Shown: positions 41,830 to 49,954 of the stretch, piece after piece | Position numbering within the stretch: the stretch's first letter is position 1 | Layout: each line of letters begins with the position of its first letter | Origin: Aliidongia sp035943795 | GTDB lineage: Bacteria > Pseudomonadota > Alphaproteobacteria > ATCC43930 > CGMCC-115725 | Reading direction: 5' to 3' | Length of the DNA: 64,000 bases | Assembly (NCBI RefSeq): GCF_035943795.1 | Contig: NZ_DASZBY010000050.1 | Location: forward strand, 72,303-136,302 | Notes under the pieces: generated by a model | Database searches by the model: none | Told to the model about the DNA's origin: nothing | Seen by the model: the letters and a program-made list of their open reading frames with translations, nothing else | Program-made: the position numbers and the translations under genes

Positions 41830-44466
41830 TTATTGCAGAAAATGATCCCAGTCTTCACTCATATGCCCCGGATCCTGCCCTCGCGTCTCCCAATAGAGCG
41901 ACTTTGGGCTGACGAGCATCTGGCCGCCGTCTCTGGTCAACGGACGATAGGCCGTGCCGATGGTCGAGCGACTGGGGAACGGCGTCACCAGATCGATGGG
42001 AATGCTGACGAACAGGCCGCGATCGAAGCGTCCTTCACCGTAGATCGCGGCCGGCACATTGGTGATGGTGAAGAAGCCGCCGACCCGCACGCCGCTCTCG
42101 AACTGTCGCGAGATCTCGTAGGTGAAGCCGATATCGCGCGCCAGATAACGTCCGACCTTGAGCGTGCTCTGCAGCCCATACCAGGGCATGTCGTAATAGA
42201 TGCCCAACTGCCCGGTGGCGACGTTGTAGCTCTGGAGGCCGAATTGCTCATGAAAGCTGCGCTTATAGAGCTGATTGAGCTCCAAGCCGAACGCCCAGCG
42301 CGATCCATAGGGGCGGTAGAGCACTTCTCCGTCGACGCCGGCATACATGTCCTCGAGCAATCCGCCGGTCAGGCGCCCGTAGAAATCGCCGCCGAGACGG
42401 GTCGTATAATTCGCATAAAGGCTCGAGATTCCATATTTGCCGTCTTTCAAATAGTCCTTGATGTCGCTGCGGACGTGGGGCAGCAAACTATTCGAGGGAT
42501 TCTGCAGCCGATTGAAGTTATCCAGCATGTTCACGCCGAAATCGCCGGCAATCGTCAGCCCCGGGCGCAGCTGAACCTCGGAACTCAACCCCATGTACAA
42601 CGAGTAGAGGAAGAAGCCGTCGGGGCCGTTCAACTGGGTCTTCAGGCGAGGACGAATCCGATAGCTGAAGTCCGGAAAGACATCTTCGTTTGCGAATGCG
42701 TTGTCGCCTAGTTGCTCTCCACCGTTGAGTTCCGCATGAGCCAGCACCTCGGCCGCAGAACCGCGCCCCGTGAAGGCGCGCTGCAGATCGTCGCGCCGCA
42801 TGCGCACGCGCACGACTTCGACGCCAGCCTCGACGTCGGCGATCGTAATTTCCGTCACTTCGGCGGGAGCGCGCGCATCGATGATGCGGGCGGCGTCACC
42901 CAAGGCCTTGGGCGTATATCGATATCGATAGTTTCCCAGACGCAGGATCGCTTCGTGACCTTTGATCTCGAAGGTGTAGCCGATCATTTTTGCTGCCGCG
43001 AGATCGGAGAAGATCGCGTGCGCAATGTTCCGATCGAGCTCTCTGATCGTTCGGTGCGGCGCGGCCGTCACGCTCGGCGTCGGATTTTGCGCGCGCACGC
43101 TCTCGGCGGTGCGCCCGGTCATGGCAACTGCACGCTCGAGCGTCGGCAGATCGAAATGTAGGCGTCGCTCGGTGCCGGCTTCGTCGAGCGTCAATTCGAC
43201 GCGATCGACCGCCGGCTGCAGCCGCCCCGCCATACGCGCGAAGCTGCCGAGATCCTCCGACAGATCGCCGCGGGCAGTGCTCAGCCGCACCAGGGTCACG
43301 AGCCGCACGCCCGCCGTCGTGCCGATCGAGAGAATGCGGAAGCCGAACCGGTCGGCGGTCAGGCCGAGATCCGCCAAGGCGTTCCAGCTTTCCGGCGGCA
43401 GCGGTTGCGGCACTGGCTCCCGGCGCGGCAGGACCGTCGGCGCGGGACCGATCAAGGGCGCCTTGGCCGCAACCGTATCCCGGTCCGCGACTTCGTCGAG
43501 CGGAAGTGGTCCGACCGGCGCGCGCTGCGGATCGATTTGCCGAGCTTCCTGCGACTTCGGCGCTTCGGCGCCGGTCAGCTTGCCGAGATTGGTCTTGAAA
43601 CCGACGCGCAGCATCATCGTGTTCTCGCGTTCCATCGCGAGCGACACTTCCGGACCCGATGCGAACGGCCGATAGACGAAGCCCGCGTCGATCGGACCCG
43701 CCGGCTTGATCTTCTCGATCTCGTTGAAAGCGTCGTGGCGATAGTCGTTCGGATTGAACTCGAGCTTGAAGATCAAGCCATCGATCGGCGTCTTGTATTC
43801 GAAGCCACCGAACAGCGACATGTCCGGGCCGGTGAAAAAATCGGTGCGAAAGCCACCCGCGGTGTTGATGGGATGCCGCTTGGCGAAATGACCGAACAAG
43901 TACTTCAACGGGTTCGGCAATTGACCATCGCTGGCCAATTGCCCCCAGCCGAGGCCCACGGTGACGTCGAAGTCTCCATAGCGCTTCGTGCCGACCAGAT
44001 ATTCTTCATCGAAGCTGCCGAACTGGGCGAAATCGGTCACGCCCAGCGTCAGGTCCGGCATGATCGGCCCTTCCTGCCACAGCCGGAAGCGCAAGTCGAA
44101 GCCGCGGTCACGGTAGCTCTGGTGACCGCCGAAGCCATTGGGGCCGAACGGCACGTTCGTAATCTGGGTGGTGCGGAACACGCCCTCCATCCAGGGAAAG
44201 GCGGTGCCGGAAAACACGAAGCGATGATAAGGCGTGATGAAGCTGCCGCTCGCGCGGACGTCGCCCTCCTCGCCCATACGGGCGGACGGTACCTGAAACA
44301 GGCCGATACCGCTGATGTCGCTCTGAGTCGGGAAGAGCCCCTGCCCCGGATCGAGGATTTCGCTCAGTTCGCCGTCGGCATGCGCGGCGCCGGCCGCGCA
44401 GAGGAAAGCCACGCCCGCCATCACCCGAAGCCAATGGCGGGAACCGGGTGCTGTCGAAGCCACCAC
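41830..44466 (-). CDS. YjbH-family outer-membrane exopolysaccharide protein
   Basis: 878 residues from a GTG at 44466. A signal peptide covers about the first 30 residues (MAGVAFLCAAGAAHADG). The N-terminal half has QSDISGIGLFQVPSARMGEEG and RDRGFDLRFRLWQE, and the C-terminal half is full of alternating aromatic beta-strand patterns ending LYWETRGQDPGHM, as in YjbH (DUF940). YjbH proteins are predicted outer-membrane beta-barrel or scaffold proteins of YjbEFGH/Gfc-type polysaccharide secretion. It follows the SLBB gene by 24 nt, so both are made together. Family length is about 700, so this one is long. Confidence 0.88.
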   Translation of the reverse strand: MVASTAPGSRHWLRVMAGVAFLCAAGAAHADGELSEILDPGQGLFPTQSDISGIGLFQVPSARMGEEGDVRASGSFITPYHRFVFSGTAFPWMEGVFRTTQITNVPFGPNGFGGHQSYRDRGFDLRFRLWQEGPIMPDLTLGVTDFAQFGSFDEEYLVGTKRYGDFDVTVGLGWGQLASDGQLPNPLKYLFGHFAKRHPINTAGGFRTDFFTGPDMSLFGGFEYKTPIDGLIFKLEFNPNDYRHDAFNEIEKIKPAGPIDAGFVYRPFASGPEVSLAMERENTMMLRVGFKTNLGKLTGAEAPKSQEARQIDPQRAPVGPLPLDEVADRDTVAAKAPLIGPAPTVLPRREPVPQPLPPESWNALADLGLTADRFGFRILSIGTTAGVRLVTLVRLSTARGDLSEDLGSFARMAGRLQPAVDRVELTLDEAGTERRLHFDLPTLERAVAMTGRTAESVRAQNPTPSVTAAPHRTIRELDRNIAHAIFSDLAAAKMIGYTFEIKGHEAILRLGNYRYRYTPKALGDAARIIDARAPAEVTEITIADVEAGVEVVRVRMRRDDLQRAFTGRGSAAEVLAHAELNGGEQLGDNAFANEDVFPDFSYRIRPRLKTQLNGPDGFFLYSLYMGLSSEVQLRPGLTIAGDFGVNMLDNFNRLQNPSNSLLPHVRSDIKDYLKDGKYGISSLYANYTTRLGGDFYGRLTGGLLEDMYAGVDGEVLYRPYGSRWAFGLELNQLYKRSFHEQFGLQSYNVATGQLGIYYDMPWYGLQSTLKVGRYLARDIGFTYEISRQFESGVRVGGFFTITNVPAAIYGEGRFDRGLFVSIPIDLVTPFPSRSTIGTAYRPLTRDGGQMLVSPKSLYWETRGQDPGHMSEDWDHFLQ

Positions 44467-44490
44467 TGTCTCGGACCTGACCGCCGCCCC

Positions 44491-47400
44491 TTAGTTGTTG
44501 ATGACGGCGAGCGAGGCGGCCGTAATCGCGATCTGGCTCAGCACCTGCGTCACGTCGCGGATGACCGACAGCGTATCCGGCGACAGGTCGCGCGGCACGA
44601 CGATCGTGCTTCCCGGCGGGACGGCCGTCTTCGAGAAATTCCACATAGACGAACTGACCGGTTCAGCGGCGCCGTTCGGCAGAACGATGAAGACATGGTC
44701 CTCGTCCGCGGTCTGCAGATAGCCGCCAGCGCGCCTGACATATTCCTGCGGCGACAGGCCCGGCTCGAACTGCTGGGAACTCGGATTGAGCACGTCGCCG
44801 GTCACCGCCACCGAACTCGGCCGCTTCGGCATGCTGATCTTGTCGCCCGGCTCGAGAATGATGTCGAGATCGGGACGGGACGCGAGGGTGGTCGGATCGG
44901 CCTCGAACACCACGCGACCCACGGGTTTGGTCGCCTTCAGCTCCGTGACCGCGGCCTGGAGCGACGCGATCGTCGACGCGCTCGAGCTCGCCGTCGCCGA
45001 CGAGGCGTTGGCGACGGCCGCCGTCAGGCCGGCGTCGACCTGCCGGACACTTCGATCGAGGCCTTCCTGCTCCGTCCTCTGTGCCGACACGCGTGTCAGC
45101 ACGGCGCCATAGGGATAGGCATCGTCGGTCAGCCCGCCGGCGCGCCGGACGACTTCAGACAGTTTCTCGCCGCGACGGATGTCGAACAGGCCGGCCTGCT
45201 TGAATTCGCCCGCCAGCACGACCGGTCCGGTATCGCGACGGTCGTAGACCGAATTGAAATGCACCACGTCGCCGGTGAACAGCGGCACGCGCGCGAAGTC
45301 CGCGCGCGCCAGGCTCAGGGTCTGGCGATCGACGTTCGCCCGCCCCTGGGCGCCATCGATGGTGAAGTGCGAGACCTCGATGTTCTTGAAATCCGCTGCG
45401 CGGGTCACGCCGCCGGCGGCCTGCTCGACTTCGGCCAGGGTCGCCTCGCCGACCGGATAGATACCGGGCCGCCGGACCTCGCCGCGCACCGTGATCGCAT
45501 GCTCGACCAGGAACGGCAACAGATCGGGATAGCGGCCCATGATCGTCGGACAGGGCAGCACGCTCTGGGTGATGACGCCCGATGCGCCGTTGCTCGCCAA
45601 CTGTACGGCGTTGTTGAATCGTCCGCCGCTGTCGGACTGGACGATCGAGGCCAGTTCCTGGAGGGCGGGGCAACCACGGCGCTCCGGCAGCCGAGCCATC
45701 GGCCTGGGAAGCGGTGAACCGTTCTGGTCGAACGGCTGCGGATCGGCATCGACGCCGGGATCGTTGGTCGAGCGCGGCCAGGACGAGACCAGGTAGGGGT
45801 CGGTATACACCGGCGCCACGTTTTGCGGCTGCAGCGGCTGGCCATTGATGTCGTAGGCGTCGACCTGTCGCTGCTGCATCTGGGGAAGAGAAGATTGGCC
45901 GGACTGCTGTGCCGACTGCGCCTGGCTTCCCTGCTGCTGCCAGAACGAGGGCCGACCGTCCGTCGTGGAGGCAATGAGCCCCGGCTCGCTGCGCTGGATC
46001 AGCGCAGACTCACCGGCGACGAGCGGACGATTGGCCAGCAGGCTCGGCGGCGTCTGGCCGACCAGCACCGACTGGACGTCCGACGAACTCAGGTATGCGA
46101 CGTCGTCCTTGCCCAGCACGATCAGCGTATCCAGGCTGTGCAATGGATAGTCGCGCGTGCCGGACAGCACGGCGGCAAGATCGACGCTTTCCATGTGCCG
46201 GACCTGGCTGACCGGGTCGACCGTGATCAGCACCGCGAGTGGCAGGTAAGGATCGAGACCGAAACTCGTCCCGTTGCCGATCAGCGCACGGACGGAATGC
46301 GCCTGCGCCAAGGCCCGCTCGCCCGGTACCCGCACCCGGCCGAAGAGGCTGACCTGATCGACCTGGATATCCTCACGCTTGCCGACCATCAACAGATCGC
46401 CGGGCTGCAAGGTCACGCGGGCGTTCTCCTGGATCTCGGTCGTGCGCTGGCGACCCGACGCGTCGAAGGAAACCCGGATCAGCCGATTGCCGGCGGGACG
46501 GAGGAACCCGCCGGCCAGATCGACCAACGCGCGCGTCGCAATGCCGCCGCGCGGGATTTCATAGATCGCCGGTCGGGCGATATCGCCGGCCACGGCGATG
46601 GTGGCGCCCAGCGGTGCGACCGAGATCTGATCGCCCTCAGTCAGCTTGATGTCGATATCGGACTTGGTCGTCGTCAGCAACGCATAGAGATCGAGTGTCT
46701 TCGTCTGCCCATCGCGGGTCAGCGTCACGTTGCGCAGGCTGGCGCCCTGGGTGAGCTGGCCACTGAGCGCGTCGACCACGGTACCGAAGGCGCTGAGCTG
46801 CGCCTGCCCGGGGTTCTTGACCTCGCCCGTCACCAGCACGGTAATCCGCCGGACCTCGCCCAACGATACGAAGGCGTCCGTATTGACGTAGGAGCGCTTC
46901 ACGACGGCGTCGAGATCGGTGCGGAAATCACCGAAGCTGCGGCCGACCGCGGGCACCGGTGGCAGGTCGGGCAGCACGACCTGGCCATCGCGGCCGACCC
47001 GCGTGCGATAGGTGCGCGAAACCTGACCGCGCAGCGTCGCGACGATTTCATCGCCGAAACCCATGACGTAGGTATCGCGAATGGCACCAGTGACCATGCC
47101 CGTGGCGCCGAACGTCGGCCGGGAAAACAGATCGCGGCCGAACAGACGAAGCTGGGTGCTGGCGCGCGAGGAATAGTCCCGCTCGAGCGGAGTTGCCGGT
47201 AGAGACTGCACAAACTGCGACTGGTTCAGCGCGTTGGACTGGCCATTTCCCACGCCATAGGGGTTCTGCTGAGTGTTCAGGCCGTTCTGACCGTTCTGAC
47301 CGGTGCCGTTCCGATCCTGGCCGGTCGAGAGCGGCTGCTGGACGGAAATCTCGTTGCTGTCCCCGCCCTGCTGTCGCTGCAATTGATCGAGCAACGACTG

Positions 47401-47508
47401 CGGGATCGCCGGCAGGCTCTGCGCCTCCGCCACCCGCGCCGACACGGCCGCGCTCGCAGCGACCAATCCGAGGATGATGGTGAAAACCAAACGGCGACCA
47501 GCTAGCAT
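44491..47508 (-). CDS. Very large SLBB-domain polysaccharide export protein (Wza/OPX-like)
   Basis: 1005 residues from the ATG at 47508 (AGGA 7 nt upstream). A signal peptide ends near 31 (VAEA). A Gln/Asn/Gly-rich stretch follows to about 100. The poly_export-like part begins YVMGFGDEIVATLRGQV (near 147) and is followed by repeated SLBB-type units, each with a VxGEVxxPG core: VLVTGEVKNPGQ, IAVAGDIARPAIY, VSLFGRVRVPGE, ITVRGEVRRPGIY, VVLAGEFKQAGLF and VAVTGDVLNPSSQ. A Gln/Ser-rich linker lies near 535-565, and the C-terminal helix is about 980-1003. Canonical Wza is near 380 residues with two or three SLBB units. It precedes yjbH and diverges from yjbF. Confidence 0.9.
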   Translation of the reverse strand: MLAGRRLVFTIILGLVAASAAVSARVAEAQSLPAIPQSLLDQLQRQQGGDSNEISVQQPLSTGQDRNGTGQNGQNGLNTQQNPYGVGNGQSNALNQSQFVQSLPATPLERDYSSRASTQLRLFGRDLFSRPTFGATGMVTGAIRDTYVMGFGDEIVATLRGQVSRTYRTRVGRDGQVVLPDLPPVPAVGRSFGDFRTDLDAVVKRSYVNTDAFVSLGEVRRITVLVTGEVKNPGQAQLSAFGTVVDALSGQLTQGASLRNVTLTRDGQTKTLDLYALLTTTKSDIDIKLTEGDQISVAPLGATIAVAGDIARPAIYEIPRGGIATRALVDLAGGFLRPAGNRLIRVSFDASGRQRTTEIQENARVTLQPGDLLMVGKREDIQVDQVSLFGRVRVPGERALAQAHSVRALIGNGTSFGLDPYLPLAVLITVDPVSQVRHMESVDLAAVLSGTRDYPLHSLDTLIVLGKDDVAYLSSSDVQSVLVGQTPPSLLANRPLVAGESALIQRSEPGLIASTTDGRPSFWQQQGSQAQSAQQSGQSSLPQMQQRQVDAYDINGQPLQPQNVAPVYTDPYLVSSWPRSTNDPGVDADPQPFDQNGSPLPRPMARLPERRGCPALQELASIVQSDSGGRFNNAVQLASNGASGVITQSVLPCPTIMGRYPDLLPFLVEHAITVRGEVRRPGIYPVGEATLAEVEQAAGGVTRAADFKNIEVSHFTIDGAQGRANVDRQTLSLARADFARVPLFTGDVVHFNSVYDRRDTGPVVLAGEFKQAGLFDIRRGEKLSEVVRRAGGLTDDAYPYGAVLTRVSAQRTEQEGLDRSVRQVDAGLTAAVANASSATASSSASTIASLQAAVTELKATKPVGRVVFEADPTTLASRPDLDIILEPGDKISMPKRPSSVAVTGDVLNPSSQQFEPGLSPQEYVRRAGGYLQTADEDHVFIVLPNGAAEPVSSSMWNFSKTAVPPGSTIVVPRDLSPDTLSVIRDVTQVLSQIAITAASLAVINN

Positions 47509-47544
47509 ATTCAATTCCTATGGCTCGGCCAGACAGGTTAGTTC

Positions 47545-48219
47545 GTGACGATAAATTCACAAAAGATAACGCGCCGGTCCGCACTTCTCGGTGCGGGGAC
47601 GCTTCTACTGGCAGGCTGCGGCAGCTCTCGCAATCCGAATCTTACGGCCGCAATCGATCTGACGCGCAAATTTTTCAGCGAGCGCGCCTTTACCGACGCG
47701 GATGTCGAGCGGGTGCCTTTTGCCAGCATCGGTGTCCAGGTCGGAGGCGCCGCCGAAGCGATGGTGGTGCTGGCAACGGTCGAAGGCGACGATCTGACCT
47801 GGATCGCGGCAGACCGGTCAGCCATCATTACGCGCCATGGCCGCGTCATCCGCTTCAAAAGCGGCGACGTTGACGTGGTTACGGCCCTCGGCAGCGACGA
47901 CCCGGTCGCAAATGGCGCCGTTGCGGCCGGCAGCTGCACAAGGCTGCTCGATTTTCCCAAGGCGAACCTGTATTCCGTGCCGACCCTGTCGACCTTCGCA
48001 GCCAGCGGTACGGCCAGCGTGACGCTGCTGCACGGCGACATCACGACCCGGAGTTTCACCGAAACCGGGGTCAGTCATCCGCTGGGCTGGGAATTCGAGA
48101 ACCACTTCTATCTCGACATGGTCAGCAAGCGGGTCTGGCAATCGAACCAAAGCGTAACGCCGCAACTGCCGCCGATCAAAATCCGCGTGCTTCGCCCATA
48201 TTCAGGTGACATTGCCTAG
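47545..48219 (+). CDS. YjbF/GfcB-family outer-membrane lipoprotein
   Basis: 224 residues from a GTG at 47545. The N-terminus ITRRSALLGAGTLLLAGCGSS has a lipobox (LAGC, Cys25) preceded by twin arginines, suggesting a Tat-exported lipoprotein. The body, with FFSERAFTDADVERVPFASI and the late GWEFENHFYLD followed by VWQSNQSVTP, matches the YjbF group used in group-4 capsule and Yjb polysaccharide secretion. It diverges from the SLBB gene across 36 nt, so one promoter region may serve both sides of the export module. Confidence 0.82.
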   Translation: MTINSQKITRRSALLGAGTLLLAGCGSSRNPNLTAAIDLTRKFFSERAFTDADVERVPFASIGVQVGGAAEAMVVLATVEGDDLTWIAADRSAIITRHGRVIRFKSGDVDVVTALGSDDPVANGAVAAGSCTRLLDFPKANLYSVPTLSTFAASGTASVTLLHGDITTRSFTETGVSHPLGWEFENHFYLDMVSKRVWQSNQSVTPQLPPIKIRVLRPYSGDIA

Positions 48220-48376
48220 CTGATCCCCCCGGACCCGCCAGCGTCCCCGCGCCAGCTGTGCGGTTATATACCATTGCCGGACGCCCGACGAGAGAATCGC
48301 CCGCGAATCGCCCCTGTGCGACGGGCCGATTTCTGCTATGAGCGAAGCTGTATTCAACGATTGACCCTGAGCGCCC

Positions 48377-48829
48377 ATGCTCCCGGAAGCGGCCGCCGCC
48401 TGCATCTACCTCGCCGCTCAGACGGCCGACCTGCCGCCGCCGATCCTCATGACCGTGCTGACGGTCGAAGCCGGCCACGAAGGCACCCATTCGTCCAACC
48501 ACAACGGCAGCGAGGACTACGGTCCGGGGCAGATCAATACCGTGTGGGTCGGTGAGATTTCCCGCAAGATCCATCAGTCGCCTGAAGCGACGCGCGCGCT
48601 GCTGCAGTATGACGGCTGCTTCAACATTCGCGTCACGGCCAGTCTGCTGCGCCGCCAGATCAACGCGGCTGGCGAGTTCTGGACGGGCGTCGGCTGGTAT
48701 CATTCCCGCACCAAGGCGGAGAGCCTGAAATACATCCGCAAGGTCATTGTTACTGCCAAGCGCCTGTTCGGGCCGCAGATCATCGCGACGACACCAGTGG
48801 AAGTGCCAGCTCGGCACCCTGATTCCTGA
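48377..48829 (+). CDS. Small lytic transglycosylase-like protein (SLT fold)
   Basis: 150 residues without a clear signal peptide. LTVEAGHEG carries the presumed catalytic glutamate near residue 31, SEDYGPGQINTVWV matches the GLMQI-type loop, and GWYHSRTKAESLKYIRKV matches the closing motif of VirB1/IagB-like transglycosylases. Such enzymes open peptidoglycan locally for trans-envelope machines. It lies after yjbF and might support polysaccharide export. Its last 50 nt overlap the 3' end of the convergent YedK-type gene. Confidence 0.75.
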   Translation: MLPEAAAACIYLAAQTADLPPPILMTVLTVEAGHEGTHSSNHNGSEDYGPGQINTVWVGEISRKIHQSPEATRALLQYDGCFNIRVTASLLRRQINAAGEFWTGVGWYHSRTKAESLKYIRKVIVTAKRLFGPQIIATTPVEVPARHPDS

Positions 48830-49472
48830 CGTTGCCGACGGCCGGCGAGACCGGCCAATGATCGATCAACCCGTCAGCGCAGGGCCGCAGCATCGCCGAT
48901 ACGTCGCCCGGCCGTTCGCCCAGCCAGGCGGCCCAATCCTCCGCGCCGAGAATGACCGGCATCCGGTCGTGGATGGGCGCCATCACCCCGTTTGCCTCGG
49001 TCGTGATCAGCGTGATGGTCCGCAGGATCTCGCCGGCGGGGTCCCTCCAGGATTCCCAGAGGCCGGCGAGCACCAGCAGCGGCCGGTCGCCCGTACCGTT
49101 GGCCGGGTGGGCGAAGGCGTAGGGCTGCTTCGCCCCTTCCGCCGGCCGATGCCATTCGTAGAAACCATCGATCGGAACCAGGCAGCGACGGCGGGCGAAC
49201 GCGTCCCGGAAGGCCGGCTTCTGGGCGACGGTCTCGGCGCGCGCATTGGTCAGCGAGGCGCCGATCTTCGCATCCTTCGCCCAATGGGGCACCAGGCCCC
49301 AGCGCAGCGGATCGAGTGCCCGTTCGCCGGTCTTGGGATTGTGCCGGACGGTCAACAGCAGATCGGTCGGCGCCGCGTTGTAGCGCGGCGGGGCATTGCT
49401 CAGCGGATTGACGGTGCCGAACAACGCCGCGAGCCGACGCGGCGGGCTGGTTTGGAACAGCCTACCGCACAT
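48780..49472 (-). CDS. yedK: SOS-response-associated peptidase-like DNA-protein cross-link protein (YedK/HMCES)
   Basis: 230 residues. The catalytic Cys2 follows the initiator Met (MCGRLFQT). NAAPTDLLL, LRWGLVPHWAKD, NARAETVAQKPAFRDAF, RRCLVPIDGFYEWH and LAGLWESW, and finally PIHDRMPVIL with the conserved histidine, are all SRAP-domain motifs. YedK binds abasic sites in single-stranded DNA and forms a thiazolidine cross-link through Cys2. The 3' end overlaps the convergent transglycosylase gene by 50 nt. Confidence 0.96.
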   Translation of the reverse strand: MCGRLFQTSPPRRLAALFGTVNPLSNAPPRYNAAPTDLLLTVRHNPKTGERALDPLRWGLVPHWAKDAKIGASLTNARAETVAQKPAFRDAFARRRCLVPIDGFYEWHRPAEGAKQPYAFAHPANGTGDRPLLVLAGLWESWRDPAGEILRTITLITTEANGVMAPIHDRMPVILGAEDWAAWLGERPGDVSAMLRPCADGLIDHWPVSPAVGNVRNQGAELALPLVSSR

Positions 49473-49641
49473 GACGGCCCTGCCCCGTGCCGACCACGGT
49501 TGCCGGGCAAAAACTGCCGCACCGCTGCTCCGGTCGAGAAAAACTCACGCCAAACCCTTCATGCAGAAGGCTTTCCTTGTTGGTATCCGGTTTGCGTCGC
49601 CGCTGCCATCACGATGCTTCGCCGATCGAGGAGACCTTAGC

Positions 49642-49872
49642 ATGACCGAAGCCGCCGCCTTGACCCATCCCCGTTCGCCAATTGCGGACAATCCTTTTGC
49701 CGCCTTGAAGAAGCACGACAAGGGTGTCCAGTTCAGCCTGGCCGACGTCGGCGCCGAAACCAAGAGCCAGACGCAGGCCGGTGCCGCGCTGGGCCAGGTC
49801 AAGCCGGCCGTGAGCGCGGCCGGCCACGGCAATCTGCTGAGTTCGTCCCTGCTGGCCCAACTGGGCGGATAG
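49642..49872 (+). CDS. Small hypothetical protein, 76 aa
   Basis: ATG at 49642 with GAGGAG 8 nt upstream and a strong hairpin after the stop support a real gene. The product is soluble and low in complexity, rich in Ala, Gly, Ser and Leu, with DNPFAALKKHDKGVQFSLAD in the N-terminal half and a hydrophobic end (LLSSSLLAQLGG). No family is recognised. It lies between the leftward yedK-type gene and the leftward S53 peptidase, alone on its strand. Confidence 0.6.
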   Translation: MTEAAALTHPRSPIADNPFAALKKHDKGVQFSLADVGAETKSQTQAGAALGQVKPAVSAAGHGNLLSSSLLAQLGG

Positions 49873-49902
49873 CGACCAAGCAACGCCCTCGGCCCGAAAG
49901 CA

Positions 49903-49930
49903 GAAATGGCGGGGTTGCCCCCGCCATTTC
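49903..49930. terminator. Bidirectional hairpin terminator
   Basis: GAAATGGCGGGG (49903-49914) and CCCCGCCATTTC (49919-49930) form a perfect 12-bp stem with a 4-nt loop. It lies between the stop of the rightward small gene (49872) and the stop of the leftward S53 peptidase (49955), so it can end both transcripts. There is no strong T tract. Confidence 0.75.
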
Positions 49931-49954
49931 CTCTTCGCTGAAATCCGATGGATC

